From contig NZ_JONH01000001.1 of assembly GCF_000711795.1 (NCBI RefSeq), positions 186,001-250,000 on the forward strand: a stretch of 64,000 nt of DNA, given 5' to 3'. Position numbers and translations under genes: made by a program. The DNA comes from Vibrio pacinii DSM 19139 (lineage in GTDB: Bacteria; Pseudomonadota; Gammaproteobacteria; Enterobacterales; Vibrionaceae). Below the pieces are notes generated by a model. It had not been told where the DNA came from. It saw nothing but the letters and a program-made list of their open reading frames with translations, and searched no databases. This document shows positions 19,878-28,504 of this stretch, one piece after another; position 1 is the first letter of the stretch, and each line of letters opens with the position of its first letter.

Positions 19878-22800
19878 ATGCCCAATACATCATTACTCAC
19901 TCTGGCAGCCGCTCATGGCGCTGGAGACAAAAAACAAATTGGTAACCTTCATGGCGCGGCTCTTGCGTTGGCGATCGCTGAAATTGCTGATGCGCATGCA
20001 GGGCATACCTTGCTGGCGGTTCCTGATCCACAAACAGCACTAAAACTGCAGCAAGAAATAGAGCAATTTACCGCGCAAGACGTCGCGCTGTTTCCTGATT
20101 GGGAAACGCTGCCCTACGATAACTTCTCGCCACACCAAGAAATTATCTCGGATCGTATTTCGCGTCTCTATCAACTTCCGACCCAAGCCAACGGCATCAC
20201 AATTGTACCTATTAGTACATTGCTGCAACGCCAGTCGCCACGCGAGTTTTTGCTACAGCACACACTAATGGTCAAAGTCGGCGACCTGTTTTCGCTCGAG
20301 AAACTGCGCCTCCAACTGGAGAAATCCGGCTACCGTCACGTCGACCAAGTTTTTGGCCCTGGCGAGTATGCCAGTCGTGGTTCTATTCTCGATCTATTTC
20401 CTATGGGTTCAGATGCACCCTATCGCATCGATTTTTTTGATGATGAAATAGATACGATTCGTACCTTTGATCCCGAGAATCAACGCTCGATTGAAGACAC
20501 TCAACAAATACGCCTACTGCCGGCCCATGAGTTCCCGACCACTGAAAGTGCCATTGAAGATTTTCGTATTCGTTGGCGCCAACGCTTTGAAGCGCGTCGT
20601 GAGCCTGAGTCGGTCTATATGCAAGTATCCAAAGGCACCTGGCCTGCTGGTATCGAGTATTGGCAGCCGCTGTTTTTTGAGCAAACCGAAACTCTGTTTG
20701 ACTACATTCCCGATAACAGTCAGTTGGTGACCGTAGGGGACATTGAAACGGCCATTGATACCTTTTTGACCGATGTTGACTACCGCTACGACCAGCGCAA
20801 AATTGACCCACTTAGACCACTTTTGCCCCCACACGAACTGTGGTTAAAGAAGGACGAGCTGTTTAGTCACTTTAAACCTTTGCCGCAAAGTCAGCTGTTT
20901 ATCGACCCGATTAGTGAAAAACAAGGCCGTAGCAACCTTGAACTCTCGCCGCTACCTGACCTTGGCGTTCAACATCAAAACAAAGAGCCGATGGCAGCCC
21001 TACGTCAGTTCAGCGAAACCTTTAGCGGAAAAATCGTTTTTTCTGTCGAGTCAGAAGGTCGCCGTGAAGCTTTGCTAGAGCTGTTGCAACGAATCAAACT
21101 CAGACCCGAATCCGTCGAGAACTTTGCTCAGGCGTTAAGCGCTAAAGAGAAGTTCAGTTTAATACTCGGCGCCGCAGAACACGGTTTTGTCTACGGCAAT
21201 GATCACATCGCTCTTATCTGTGAAAGTGATTTGCTCGGCGATCGCGTCATTCAAAAACGGCGCAAAGACCGCAAGAGCACCAACAGTGACGCGGTGATCC
21301 GTAACCTCGCGGAGCTAAAACCAGGCCAACCTGTTGTCCACATTGATCACGGTATTGGTCGCTATATTGGTCTACAAACCCTTGAAGCCGGTGGCATGAC
21401 CACGGAATACGTGACGCTCGAATACCAAAATGACGCCAAACTGTATGTTCCGGTCGCCTCGTTAAACTTAATCAGTCGCTACTCAGGGGGCGCGGAAGAT
21501 GGCGCACCATTGCACAAACTCGGTGGTGAAGCTTGGACAAAAGCGCGTCGTAGAGCGGCAGAGAAGGTGCGTGATGTGGCCGCTGAATTACTCGATGTTT
21601 ACGCCAAGCGAGAGATAAAACCTGGCTTCAAATTCATGCTCGACCGTGGTCAATATGCCACCTTCAAAACGAGCTTCCCATTTGAAGAAACAGACGATCA
21701 GGCGATGGCCATTAATGCCGTGCTGTCTGATATGTGCCAAGCCAAAGCGATGGACCGTTTAGTCTGTGGTGATGTTGGTTTCGGTAAAACGGAAGTGGCG
21801 ATGCGCGCCGCATTCGTAGCCACCGATAACGACAAACAAGTTGCGGTCCTCGTTCCAACCACCCTGCTTGCTCAGCAACACTTCGAAAATTTTCGCGACC
21901 GTTTCGCTAACCTGCCAATTCGAGTCGAGGTTCTGTCTCGTTTCAAATCAGCCAAAGAGCAGAAACAAGTCATGCAAGATATTGAAGATGGCAAAGTTGA
22001 TCTTGTCGTCGGCACGCACAAGTTGCTGTCAAACGATATCAAGTTTAAAGATTTGGGCCTGCTCATTGTGGATGAAGAACACCGTTTTGGTGTGCGTCAA
22101 AAAGAGAAAATGAAAGCAATGCGTGCCGATGTGGACATTCTCACCCTAACGGCAACCCCAATACCACGAACCCTCAATATGGCGATGAGTGGCATGCGCG
22201 ATCTGTCGATCATTGCGACGCCACCAGCGCGCCGTCTGGCGATAAAAACCTTCGTTCGCCAACGTGATGACGCCGTGGTGCGCGAAGCGGTTCTGCGAGA
22301 AGTTATGCGTGGTGGCCAAGTTTACTTCTTGCACAATCAAGTCGAAACCATTGATAAAATAGCGGCAGATTTAGAAAAACTCATTCCGGAAGCGCGCATC
22401 ACAGTGGCTCATGGACAAATGCGCGAGCGTGAACTTGAGCGCGTGATGAATGACTTCTATCACCAGCGCTTTAACCTATTGGTGTGTACCACGATTATTG
22501 AAACTGGTATCGATGTTCCGACTGCCAATACCATTATCATGGACAGAGCAGATAACCTTGGCTTGGCTCAACTGCACCAATTACGCGGCCGTGTAGGTCG
22601 TTCACACCACCAAGCTTACGCCTATTTGCTGACACCACACCCTAAGGCGATGACCAAAGACGCGATTAAACGCCTCGATGCTATTGCCTCACTCGAAGAC
22701 TTGGGCGCCGGTTTCACTCTCGCGACTCACGACCTTGAAATCCGTGGCGCAGGTGAACTGCTCGGCGATGAACAAAGTGGTCAGATTCAATCGGTCGGGT

Positions 22801-23339
22801 TCACTCTCTATATGGAAATGCTCGAACAAGCCGTTGAAGCTCTTAAGCAAGGAAAAGAACCATCATTGGATGAGTTGTTACGTGACCAGACGGAAGTCGA
22901 GATGCGGGTTCCCGCGTTATTGCCCGACGACTATATCCCTGATATTAATACCCGTTTATCTATGTACAAACAGATCGCCAGTGTCAGCAGCGAACAAGAA
23001 CTGGCTGAACTTAAGATTGAGCTGATTGATCGCTTTGGTTTACTTCCCGATGCAGCCAAGAATTTACTGTCTGTTGCACAACTAAAACTTACGGCAGCAA
23101 CACTGAAAGTGAGAAAGGTTGAAGCGCACGATAAAGGTGGCTTTATCGAATTCTATCCAGATGCTGACATTAACCCGATGTACTTAGTTAAACTATTGCA
23201 ATCTCAGCCACAAAAATTCGCGATGGATGGCCCAACTAAGTTCAAGTTTACGATACCATTAGTTGATAGACGTGAGCGCATTCAGTTTGTGAATGACATG
23301 TTGGCAGAATTCCAGCAAAATCTATTACCTAAGGCTTAG
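19878..23339 (+). CDS. mfd: Transcription-repair coupling factor
   Basis: DNA translocase that removes RNA polymerase stalled at lesions and recruits UvrA. At 1153 residues it has the normal family length. The UvrB-like N-terminal module includes FPDWETLPYDNFSPH near residue 75. The polymerase-interacting domain begins near LKPGQPVVHIDHGIGRY (about 485). The helicase domains carry GDVGFGKTEVAMRAAF (about 635), VDEEHRFG (about 735) and TATPIPRTL. A C-terminal TRCF domain follows. Start ATG 19878 has only a weak ribosome site and sits nine bases after plzB, suggesting coupling. Confidence 0.98.
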   Translation: MPNTSLLTLAAAHGAGDKKQIGNLHGAALALAIAEIADAHAGHTLLAVPDPQTALKLQQEIEQFTAQDVALFPDWETLPYDNFSPHQEIISDRISRLYQLPTQANGITIVPISTLLQRQSPREFLLQHTLMVKVGDLFSLEKLRLQLEKSGYRHVDQVFGPGEYASRGSILDLFPMGSDAPYRIDFFDDEIDTIRTFDPENQRSIEDTQQIRLLPAHEFPTTESAIEDFRIRWRQRFEARREPESVYMQVSKGTWPAGIEYWQPLFFEQTETLFDYIPDNSQLVTVGDIETAIDTFLTDVDYRYDQRKIDPLRPLLPPHELWLKKDELFSHFKPLPQSQLFIDPISEKQGRSNLELSPLPDLGVQHQNKEPMAALRQFSETFSGKIVFSVESEGRREALLELLQRIKLRPESVENFAQALSAKEKFSLILGAAEHGFVYGNDHIALICESDLLGDRVIQKRRKDRKSTNSDAVIRNLAELKPGQPVVHIDHGIGRYIGLQTLEAGGMTTEYVTLEYQNDAKLYVPVASLNLISRYSGGAEDGAPLHKLGGEAWTKARRRAAEKVRDVAAELLDVYAKREIKPGFKFMLDRGQYATFKTSFPFEETDDQAMAINAVLSDMCQAKAMDRLVCGDVGFGKTEVAMRAAFVATDNDKQVAVLVPTTLLAQQHFENFRDRFANLPIRVEVLSRFKSAKEQKQVMQDIEDGKVDLVVGTHKLLSNDIKFKDLGLLIVDEEHRFGVRQKEKMKAMRADVDILTLTATPIPRTLNMAMSGMRDLSIIATPPARRLAIKTFVRQRDDAVVREAVLREVMRGGQVYFLHNQVETIDKIAADLEKLIPEARITVAHGQMRERELERVMNDFYHQRFNLLVCTTIIETGIDVPTANTIIMDRADNLGLAQLHQLRGRVGRSHHQAYAYLLTPHPKAMTKDAIKRLDAIASLEDLGAGFTLATHDLEIRGAGELLGDEQSGQIQSVGFTLYMEMLEQAVEALKQGKEPSLDELLRDQTEVEMRVPALLPDDYIPDINTRLSMYKQIASVSSEQELAELKIELIDRFGLLPDAAKNLLSVAQLKLTAATLKVRKVEAHDKGGFIEFYPDADINPMYLVKLLQSQPQKFAMDGPTKFKFTIPLVDRRERIQFVNDMLAEFQQNLLPKA

Positions 23340-23358
23340 AAAGTCCACCAATTAACTT

Positions 23359-23380
23359 AAAGGTGCAATGCACCTTTTCT
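23359..23380 (+). terminator. Terminator after mfd
   Basis: AAAGGTGC and GCACCTTT pair around AAT, followed by TTCT. It lies just ahead of the csiV ribosome site. Confidence 0.7.
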
Positions 23381-23390
23381 TGGAGTTGTA

Positions 23391-24191
23391 ATGAAGACAT
23401 TGATCCCGCTGTTACTGATGCTGGTTGCAATGCCGTCGATGGCACAGCGTCAGTTTGATATCGAAGTGATCATTTTTAAACGTGCGGTTGAAGCTGAACA
23501 AACCTCAGAGTCATGGCCAAACAAACTGCCTGAGATTGATCTTACTCGCGCAGGCTCTTTTGCCGATGCCAGCTTTCGTGCCAATAAAGGCGTCATGATG
23601 CTGCCTTACTCAGACTATCAACTAACCGGTGAAGTGCAAAAGCTTAAGCAGCACGCAGGTTTCGAGGTGCTGATGCACAAAGCGTGGCGTCAAGGTGACC
23701 AAGGGCGTTTTGGCGCACCTATTTTTCACGTTCAAGCCGGAAAAGACTACTCGAATCAATTTAAACCCGACGGCTCAATGCTTGGCGACAATAGTGGCGA
23801 TCAAGTCTTGGAAGGGGTAACAGAAGAGACGATCCCACAGCCGCTCTACGAACTTGACGGTAAGTTGCAAGTGTATGTCGAACATTACTTGTATGCCGAT
23901 GTAGAAATGGATCTGAAACAACCAAGTGTACGTGACATTATCTTGCAAGAACGCCAACCGCAATTAGCAGCCGCTGGTGCTGATGCTGGTGCTGATGCGG
24001 CAACACTAAACGCTCAAGACCAAACCACCCAAGTCGGTATGATGGAAGAAATTTCACCTACCGTTGTGAAGCAAGAGTTTCTTAAAAGCTATCGTTTGGA
24101 TCAAAAACGCCGCATGCGCAGTACTGAGACTCACTACCTTGACCACCCTCTGATGGGGGTTATCATCCAAGTCCGTCGAGTCAACCAATAA
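23391..24191 (+). CDS. csiV: CsiV family periplasmic protein
   Basis: A 266-residue exported protein. A signal peptide of about 18 residues ends at PSMA before QRQF. In V. cholerae CsiV binds peptidoglycan and works with LpoA to activate the PBP1A synthase; this is recalled family knowledge. The sequence is beta-rich with an FDIEVIIFKR start typical of the family (PF10972). A short imperfect repeat, AGADAGADAA, lies near residue 198 in a likely flexible linker. Start ATG 23391 follows TTGGAG. It follows mfd as in V. cholerae. Confidence 0.88.
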   Translation: MKTLIPLLLMLVAMPSMAQRQFDIEVIIFKRAVEAEQTSESWPNKLPEIDLTRAGSFADASFRANKGVMMLPYSDYQLTGEVQKLKQHAGFEVLMHKAWRQGDQGRFGAPIFHVQAGKDYSNQFKPDGSMLGDNSGDQVLEGVTEETIPQPLYELDGKLQVYVEHYLYADVEMDLKQPSVRDIILQERQPQLAAAGADAGADAATLNAQDQTTQVGMMEEISPTVVKQEFLKSYRLDQKRRMRSTETHYLDHPLMGVIIQVRRVNQ

Positions 24192-24196
24192 TGATT

Positions 24197-24219
24197 AGCC
24201 CTCATTGCGAGGGCTTTGT
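24197..24219 (+). terminator. Hairpin between csiV and GNAT gene, overlapping the latter's ribosome site
   Basis: AGCCCTC and GAGGGCT pair around ATTGC and are followed by TTGTTTT. The right arm GAGGG is also the only Shine-Dalgarno-like sequence for the ATG at 24223. Confidence 0.7.
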
Positions 24220-24222
24220 TTT

Positions 24223-24762
24223 ATGAGCCCAGATTACCAAATCATCACCCAACAGCTGACATTGCGATTAATTGATGCTCCAGAAAGCGACAAGCTGCAA
24301 GACTGCATCCTCGCCTCTCCTAGTCTGCATCATTGGATAGACTGGTGTCATTGTGACTTTTCATCCCAAGAAGCAGAACGATTTTTATTAGCGACGCGTC
24401 TCAATTGGGTTAAGGGGGATGCGTATGGCTTTGGTGTGTTCTGCCGTACAACTGACGAGCTCATTGGTATGGTGGCGATCAACGAGCTGTATCACACCTT
24501 TAATATGGCGAGTATCGGCTACTGGATAGCGGACAAATATCAAGGCAAAGGCTTGGCTAAGAAAGCGGTAAACGCACTGATTGAGTTCTGCTTTTCGCAG
24601 CTAAAACTGACACGTATTGAAGTGGTTTGCGATCCGAATAACCTCGCGAGCCAAAAGTTGATCGAAGCGTGTGGTGGCGAATTTGAATGTCAGGCGAAGA
24701 ATCGCTTTATCTTTGCAGGTAAACCTCAAGTGGGTTTGGTTTATTCAGTCATCCCAGACTAG
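24223..24762 (+). CDS. GNAT family N-acetyltransferase (RimJ/RimL-like)
   Basis: A 179-residue cytoplasmic acetyl-CoA-dependent transferase. The family's acetyl-CoA loop is seen as YWIADKYQGKGLAKKAV (about 107-123), followed by the C-terminal NLASQKLIEACGGEFE signature typical of RimJ/RimL-type enzymes that modify ribosomal protein N-termini or small amines. The substrate cannot be assigned. The open frame reaches a TTG at 24205, but ATG 24223 (MSPDYQIITQQL) fits better. Its ribosome site lies in the arm of the preceding hairpin. Confidence 0.88.
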   Translation: MSPDYQIITQQLTLRLIDAPESDKLQDCILASPSLHHWIDWCHCDFSSQEAERFLLATRLNWVKGDAYGFGVFCRTTDELIGMVAINELYHTFNMASIGYWIADKYQGKGLAKKAVNALIEFCFSQLKLTRIEVVCDPNNLASQKLIEACGGEFECQAKNRFIFAGKPQVGLVYSVIPD

Positions 24763-24780
24763 AAGCTCACAAAACGACAA

Positions 24781-24802
24781 AAGCAGCCCACATAGGCTGC
24801 TT
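24781..24802. terminator. Hairpin between convergent GNAT and siderophore receptor genes
   Basis: AAGCAGCC and GGCTGCTT form a perfect eight-pair stem with a six-base loop between two convergent stops. Confidence 0.75.
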
Positions 24803-24823
24803 ACATTGATGGCTTCAAGTTAA

Positions 24824-26971
24824 TTAGAACTCGTAATTGACGTTGAGCTCTACTGATTGCTCTGTACCGAACCAACAGTTAGATTGGTCATAACAGGTGT
24901 AATACTCTTCGTTAAATAAGTTGTTAACCAATAGATTAGCGGTGGCACCCGCTAGAGCATCGCTCGCGGCCCCCAAATCGTAGCCTACTGATAAATCAAC
25001 CACGGTGTAAGCCGGGACTTTACCTTGAGTATTTGTTGCATCCCTCTCCATCTCACCCATATAACGAGCACCAACACTCCAACGCGTTGCCGCTAAAGGG
25101 CCACCATAGACATAATAATTACTCCATAGATTAGCAGCGTGGGTTGGTACGTAAATAGGCGTCGTACCTTCAAGGTCTGGATTGGCATCTTCCGTTACTT
25201 CCATATCAACATAAGTGTAGCTGGCGTTAACATCCCAATCTTCCGTCACAAACCATCGACCCTCGACTTCCATACCTTGAGAGCGAACTTCACCCAATTG
25301 AATCTTTGCCCGATAGGTTGGATCCGCCGGGTCTGCCGCAATCGAGTCTTTCTTGGTGATGTAAAAGTATGACGCCGTAAGTTGTTGTGACCTATCAGCA
25401 GAAAGGTATTTCACCCCAAACTCTACCTGCTCACCCGACTGAGGCTTCAATGAGTGACCGTTAATGTCGGTACCTGCGGCTGGCTCAAAGCTCGTAGCAT
25501 AGCTTACAAAGGGAGAGACGCCATTTTCTAGCTCATACAAAGCACCGATGCGGTAAGAAAATTGGTTGTGATCGGCGGTTTGTGTGCCATCGCTGGTCGG
25601 GCTCAAGCCAGTTTTATCGTCACTTGCCTTAAATAAGTCGTAACGTCCACCCGCAAGCAGAACTAATCCATCGTAACGAACTTGATCTTGGAAGTATAAA
25701 CCCAGTTGTTCGGTCGTTATGTCATGCGATTCACGGTAATTCTCTTGAAGCTGACTGTTATCAAGCAACTCATTATTTGGATGATATGCATCAAACCCGT
25801 AGAATCCTGTATTCGCTGTAAACTCTTGATATAAAGAGTCACCTGCGAGTTCTAGGTAATCGATACCAAACAGTAGATTTTGCTCTAGGCCACCGATTTC
25901 AATAAGACCTGAAATTTGGTTATCGATAGCAAAGCTTTGAGACTTCTCATCCGTGCTATACACGTTGCGCATTAAACGACCAGTCGCAGGATTAAAGTTG
26001 GTACTGCGATGGTAGGTATTTTTTTGAGATAGCGACGCATCGGAATAACGCGCATTCTGCAGAAAAGTCCAGTTAGCGTTGATCTGGTGGTTGACCTTAT
26101 AACCAAGCATAAAAACTTCGCGCTTAAAAGTGCTCCAGTTTTTATCGCCCATGGACACAGAAGGCTCACTGGCTTTCAATGCTTCAAGCGGCATTGCAGA
26201 GTTTATGCCCATTGAAGGATCGTTCTGATAATAAAGATTGAAGTTAATTAATGTTCTATCAGATACCTGCCAATCTAACGATGGAGCAACCACATAACGC
26301 TCTTCTTCACCATTATCGACTTGGCTGTCCTGCTTACGAGCAAGTGCAACCAAACGGTATGAAAATTCACTATCAGCCAAATGCCCCGCAGTATCAATTG
26401 ATGCTTGTGTTAAGTTTCTTGAGCCTGCGGATAGGCCCACTTTTGTAGAACGATATTCTTGAGGCGTCTTCGCAATCATATTGACCATGCCACCCGGTGG
26501 CATCGCACCGTAAAGCACCGATGTGGGCCCCTTAAACACTTCTACTTGCTGAATTGCGATTGGGTCAATCTGAGGTTGTAGGTTCCAACCTGTGAGGAAG
26601 GGTAAAATCAATCCATCATAATAGCTTTGCTTGTTAGTAAAACCACGAATAGAAAACGTGTCATACATAGTCACCGAAGCACCCTTTTGCTCCGTCACAA
26701 CACCTGGCGCATAGCGAAGGGCTTGATTCAAAGACTTGACACCTCTTTGCTCTAACTGCTCTTGATCAATAATCGTAATACCCTGAGGGGTTTCTTCTGG
26801 CTCCAGCGCCGACTTGGTGGCGGTATTCCGATAGGCTTTGCCTAAAACAGTGACAGTTTCTACACTTGAGTCTGCCACAGCAACGTTTTCCAGTGCCGAT
26901 GCTTGCACAGAGAACGCCGTCAGTAACGCGACTGCCAGTGATGAATAGTTAAAACGAGCGTGAGTTGTCAT
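24824..26971 (-). CDS. TonB-dependent siderophore receptor (FhuA/FoxA type)
   Basis: Outer-membrane receptor of about 715 residues. Signal peptide ends at VQASA near residue 28. A TonB-box-like VETVTVLG lies soon after. The plug domain runs to about 170 (TPQGITIIDQEQLEQRG, VEVFKGPTSVLYGAMPPGG), followed by the beta barrel ending in the aromatic NVNYEF. A Cys pair near the C-terminus (CYDQSNCWFG) resembles the CFNTYGCFWG of FhuA, pointing to hydroxamate siderophores such as ferrichrome or ferrioxamine. ATG 26971 follows GAGGGA; the frame is open to 26998. A Fur-like site lies 30 bases upstream and an AraC regulator gene beyond it. It may correspond to the desA/desR pair known in other vibrios, which is inference. 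Confidence 0.92.
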   Translation of the reverse strand: MTTHARFNYSSLAVALLTAFSVQASALENVAVADSSVETVTVLGKAYRNTATKSALEPEETPQGITIIDQEQLEQRGVKSLNQALRYAPGVVTEQKGASVTMYDTFSIRGFTNKQSYYDGLILPFLTGWNLQPQIDPIAIQQVEVFKGPTSVLYGAMPPGGMVNMIAKTPQEYRSTKVGLSAGSRNLTQASIDTAGHLADSEFSYRLVALARKQDSQVDNGEEERYVVAPSLDWQVSDRTLINFNLYYQNDPSMGINSAMPLEALKASEPSVSMGDKNWSTFKREVFMLGYKVNHQINANWTFLQNARYSDASLSQKNTYHRSTNFNPATGRLMRNVYSTDEKSQSFAIDNQISGLIEIGGLEQNLLFGIDYLELAGDSLYQEFTANTGFYGFDAYHPNNELLDNSQLQENYRESHDITTEQLGLYFQDQVRYDGLVLLAGGRYDLFKASDDKTGLSPTSDGTQTADHNQFSYRIGALYELENGVSPFVSYATSFEPAAGTDINGHSLKPQSGEQVEFGVKYLSADRSQQLTASYFYITKKDSIAADPADPTYRAKIQLGEVRSQGMEVEGRWFVTEDWDVNASYTYVDMEVTEDANPDLEGTTPIYVPTHAANLWSNYYVYGGPLAATRWSVGARYMGEMERDATNTQGKVPAYTVVDLSVGYDLGAASDALAGATANLLVNNLFNEEYYTCYDQSNCWFGTEQSVELNVNYEF

Positions 26972-27001
26972 GATTCCCTCGGTACCAATAATTAACACAA
27001 A

Positions 27002-27016
27002 TAATAATAAATCTCA
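27002..27016 (-). promoter_or_regulatory. Fur-like box upstream of siderophore receptor
   Basis: On the minus strand, TGAGATTTATTATTA matches the 7-1-7 Fur pattern TGANAATNATTNTCA at all but two fixed positions. It lies about 30 bases ahead of the receptor start, in an AT-rich leader. Iron repression is the expected regulation. Confidence 0.6.
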
Positions 27017-27171
27017 TTTGCATTGTATGTATTTGGCGAAGGGATAATTAACAATTTGGTGCAAATTAGCAAGAACTTGGTCTATTTTGCTAGCATTGGA
27101 CCCGCGGGCGATGAAAAGCGCGATCTGCCTATTGAACAAAAATCTCAATAGAGAGCAAGACATCGGGATGA

Positions 27172-28086
27172 TTACGACTTAATTATAGGAATCCAGTACT
27201 CCATTTCAGCATCGCAGGCATCGGGTTGATAACCCAATGGATACACTTCGAGTTCATAACCATCTACGCCACGATAACCAGAACTTGGTAGCCAGTTAAG
27301 CACAAACCAACTCAAAGTATGTCGCAAAGCCTCAATAGGCCCACAATGTTTTACCACGGCGTAAGTTTGCTTAGGAATGGTCAGTACCTCTAATCGCTCA
27401 GAGATAATGCTCGGTAACTGGGGGATTGCAGCACCTTCATCAAGCTCGACACTAGCCCAATAGTGAATATTAGTGCCATCAAAGCAAGACTGAGTAAGGT
27501 CGACAACACCAACAAACTGCAGCACGTTATCGTTTGGAAGCGTCATTTCATGTGCCAAACGCCGCCAAATTTCAGGGACTTTCTGTACAAAGTCTTGAGT
27601 AAGTGAAAACAAGCCCGTGATTTCTGATGTAATGCCTTTGACAAGGAAAGACTCTCTTTCATCAATCCGAACCTCAACAAAACTGAGCCCTCCCTTCTCG
27701 GCGGCACTCACGGCTTTAGACACTTGTATCGGTTTTCTCAACCCGACTCTTTTACCCGCTTTTCTATACTGGCTTGGACTAGTCCCAAAATACTGCTTAA
27801 ACGAACGACTAAAGCTAATTTCAGAATTGAACCCAAGCCCAAGCGCAATATCTATCACACGCTCTGTGCCATCAAGCAACTCTTCCGCCGCTTGGCTTAA
27901 CTTCAGCTCTCTCACATAGTTTGCCACCGTAAGCCCAGTTTCGGCTTGAAACACTCTTTGCAGTTGCCAACGAGACCAACAACTTTGTTTCGCAATATCT
28001 TCTAGCGATAACGCACAACTGAGGTTGGCGTGGATATACACCAGAACACGATTAATACGATCAAATGCAGGTGTGTTTATAGTCAA
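27172..28086 (-). CDS. AraC family regulator with GyrI-like effector domain
   Basis: A 304-residue transcription factor. Residues about 8-108 form the double helix-turn-helix, ending in the signature SFSRSFKQYFGTSPSQYRK. Residues about 130-304 resemble a GyrI-like ligand domain, the Rob/SoxS-Rob arrangement. It lies directly upstream of the siderophore receptor on the same strand, so it probably activates the receptor in response to the ferric siderophore or another ligand. No ATG is available; the frame opens with TTG at 28086. A three-codon ORF (ATG AAA ACT TGA, 28094-28083) overlaps that TTG and could couple initiation. A Fur-like element lies about 160 bases upstream. Confidence 0.87.
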   Translation of the reverse strand: MTINTPAFDRINRVLVYIHANLSCALSLEDIAKQSCWSRWQLQRVFQAETGLTVANYVRELKLSQAAEELLDGTERVIDIALGLGFNSEISFSRSFKQYFGTSPSQYRKAGKRVGLRKPIQVSKAVSAAEKGGLSFVEVRIDERESFLVKGITSEITGLFSLTQDFVQKVPEIWRRLAHEMTLPNDNVLQFVGVVDLTQSCFDGTNIHYWASVELDEGAAIPQLPSIISERLEVLTIPKQTYAVVKHCGPIEALRHTLSWFVLNWLPSSGYRGVDGYELEVYPLGYQPDACDAEMEYWIPIIKS

Positions 28087-28240
28087 GTTTTCATATTCTC
28101 TATCGTTGGCAACGGGATATTACCTTCAGCAGTGCTTTGACACTTAACAAGGTTCGTATTACTTACAAACCGTCCACACAAAATTTATGCATAGCCCAAA
28201 AGACAGATGATCCATTGGTAGGTTGTCTTTAATTGCGCTC

Positions 28241-28265
28241 AATGATAATGCAACTAGTTCTCATT
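28241..28265 (-). promoter_or_regulatory. Fur-like inverted element upstream of AraC regulator
   Basis: AATGATAAT at the left and TTCTCATT at the right form the outer arms of a Fur-type sequence, with a longer-than-usual core (GCAACTAG). It lies in the 28087-28504 intergenic region, upstream of the regulator. The arms fit well; the core does not. Confidence 0.4.
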
Positions 28266-28312
28266 TAAAATAATAAGTTAACAATCATCACGATCTGCAA
28301 GCTATAGATCGC

Positions 28313-28349
28313 CTGGATGAGTCTCCTATCCAACTGATAGGTCATCCAG
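28313..28349. repeat. Long interrupted inverted repeat in the araC-ndh intergenic region
   Basis: CTGGATGA then, after four unpaired bases, CCTATC, a CAACT loop, then GATAGG and TCATCCAG. The result is a 14-pair stem with one bulge. There is no T-run on either side, so it is not a simple terminator. Apart from this, the Fur-like element and the ndh terminator, I see nothing coding in 28087-28504. Confidence 0.7.
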
Positions 28350-28457
28350 ATCCGGCCAGACCAATGCTAATGAAAAGTTGCGCTAGTATTAGATAGGTGT
28401 CAGGTAAATGGTGTTAACCACGCGGTGGTGTCCTACCTAAGTTGCCGATTGAGATAT

Positions 28458-28486
28458 AAAAAAACCGGAGCAATTTTGCTCCGGTT
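28458..28486 (-). terminator. Terminator after ndh
   Basis: AACCGGAGCA and TGCTCCGGTT form a ten-pair stem, followed on the minus strand by a seven-base T-run. It lies 19 bases after the ndh stop. Confidence 0.9.
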
Positions 28487-28504
28487 CCAATGCCGTACTC
28501 TTAA

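Noticed and set aside
20401-20811. 136-codon minus-strand frame inside mfd
   Set aside because: Antisense to the N-terminal part of Mfd, no recognisable domain, and overlapped by a second equally meaningless frame.
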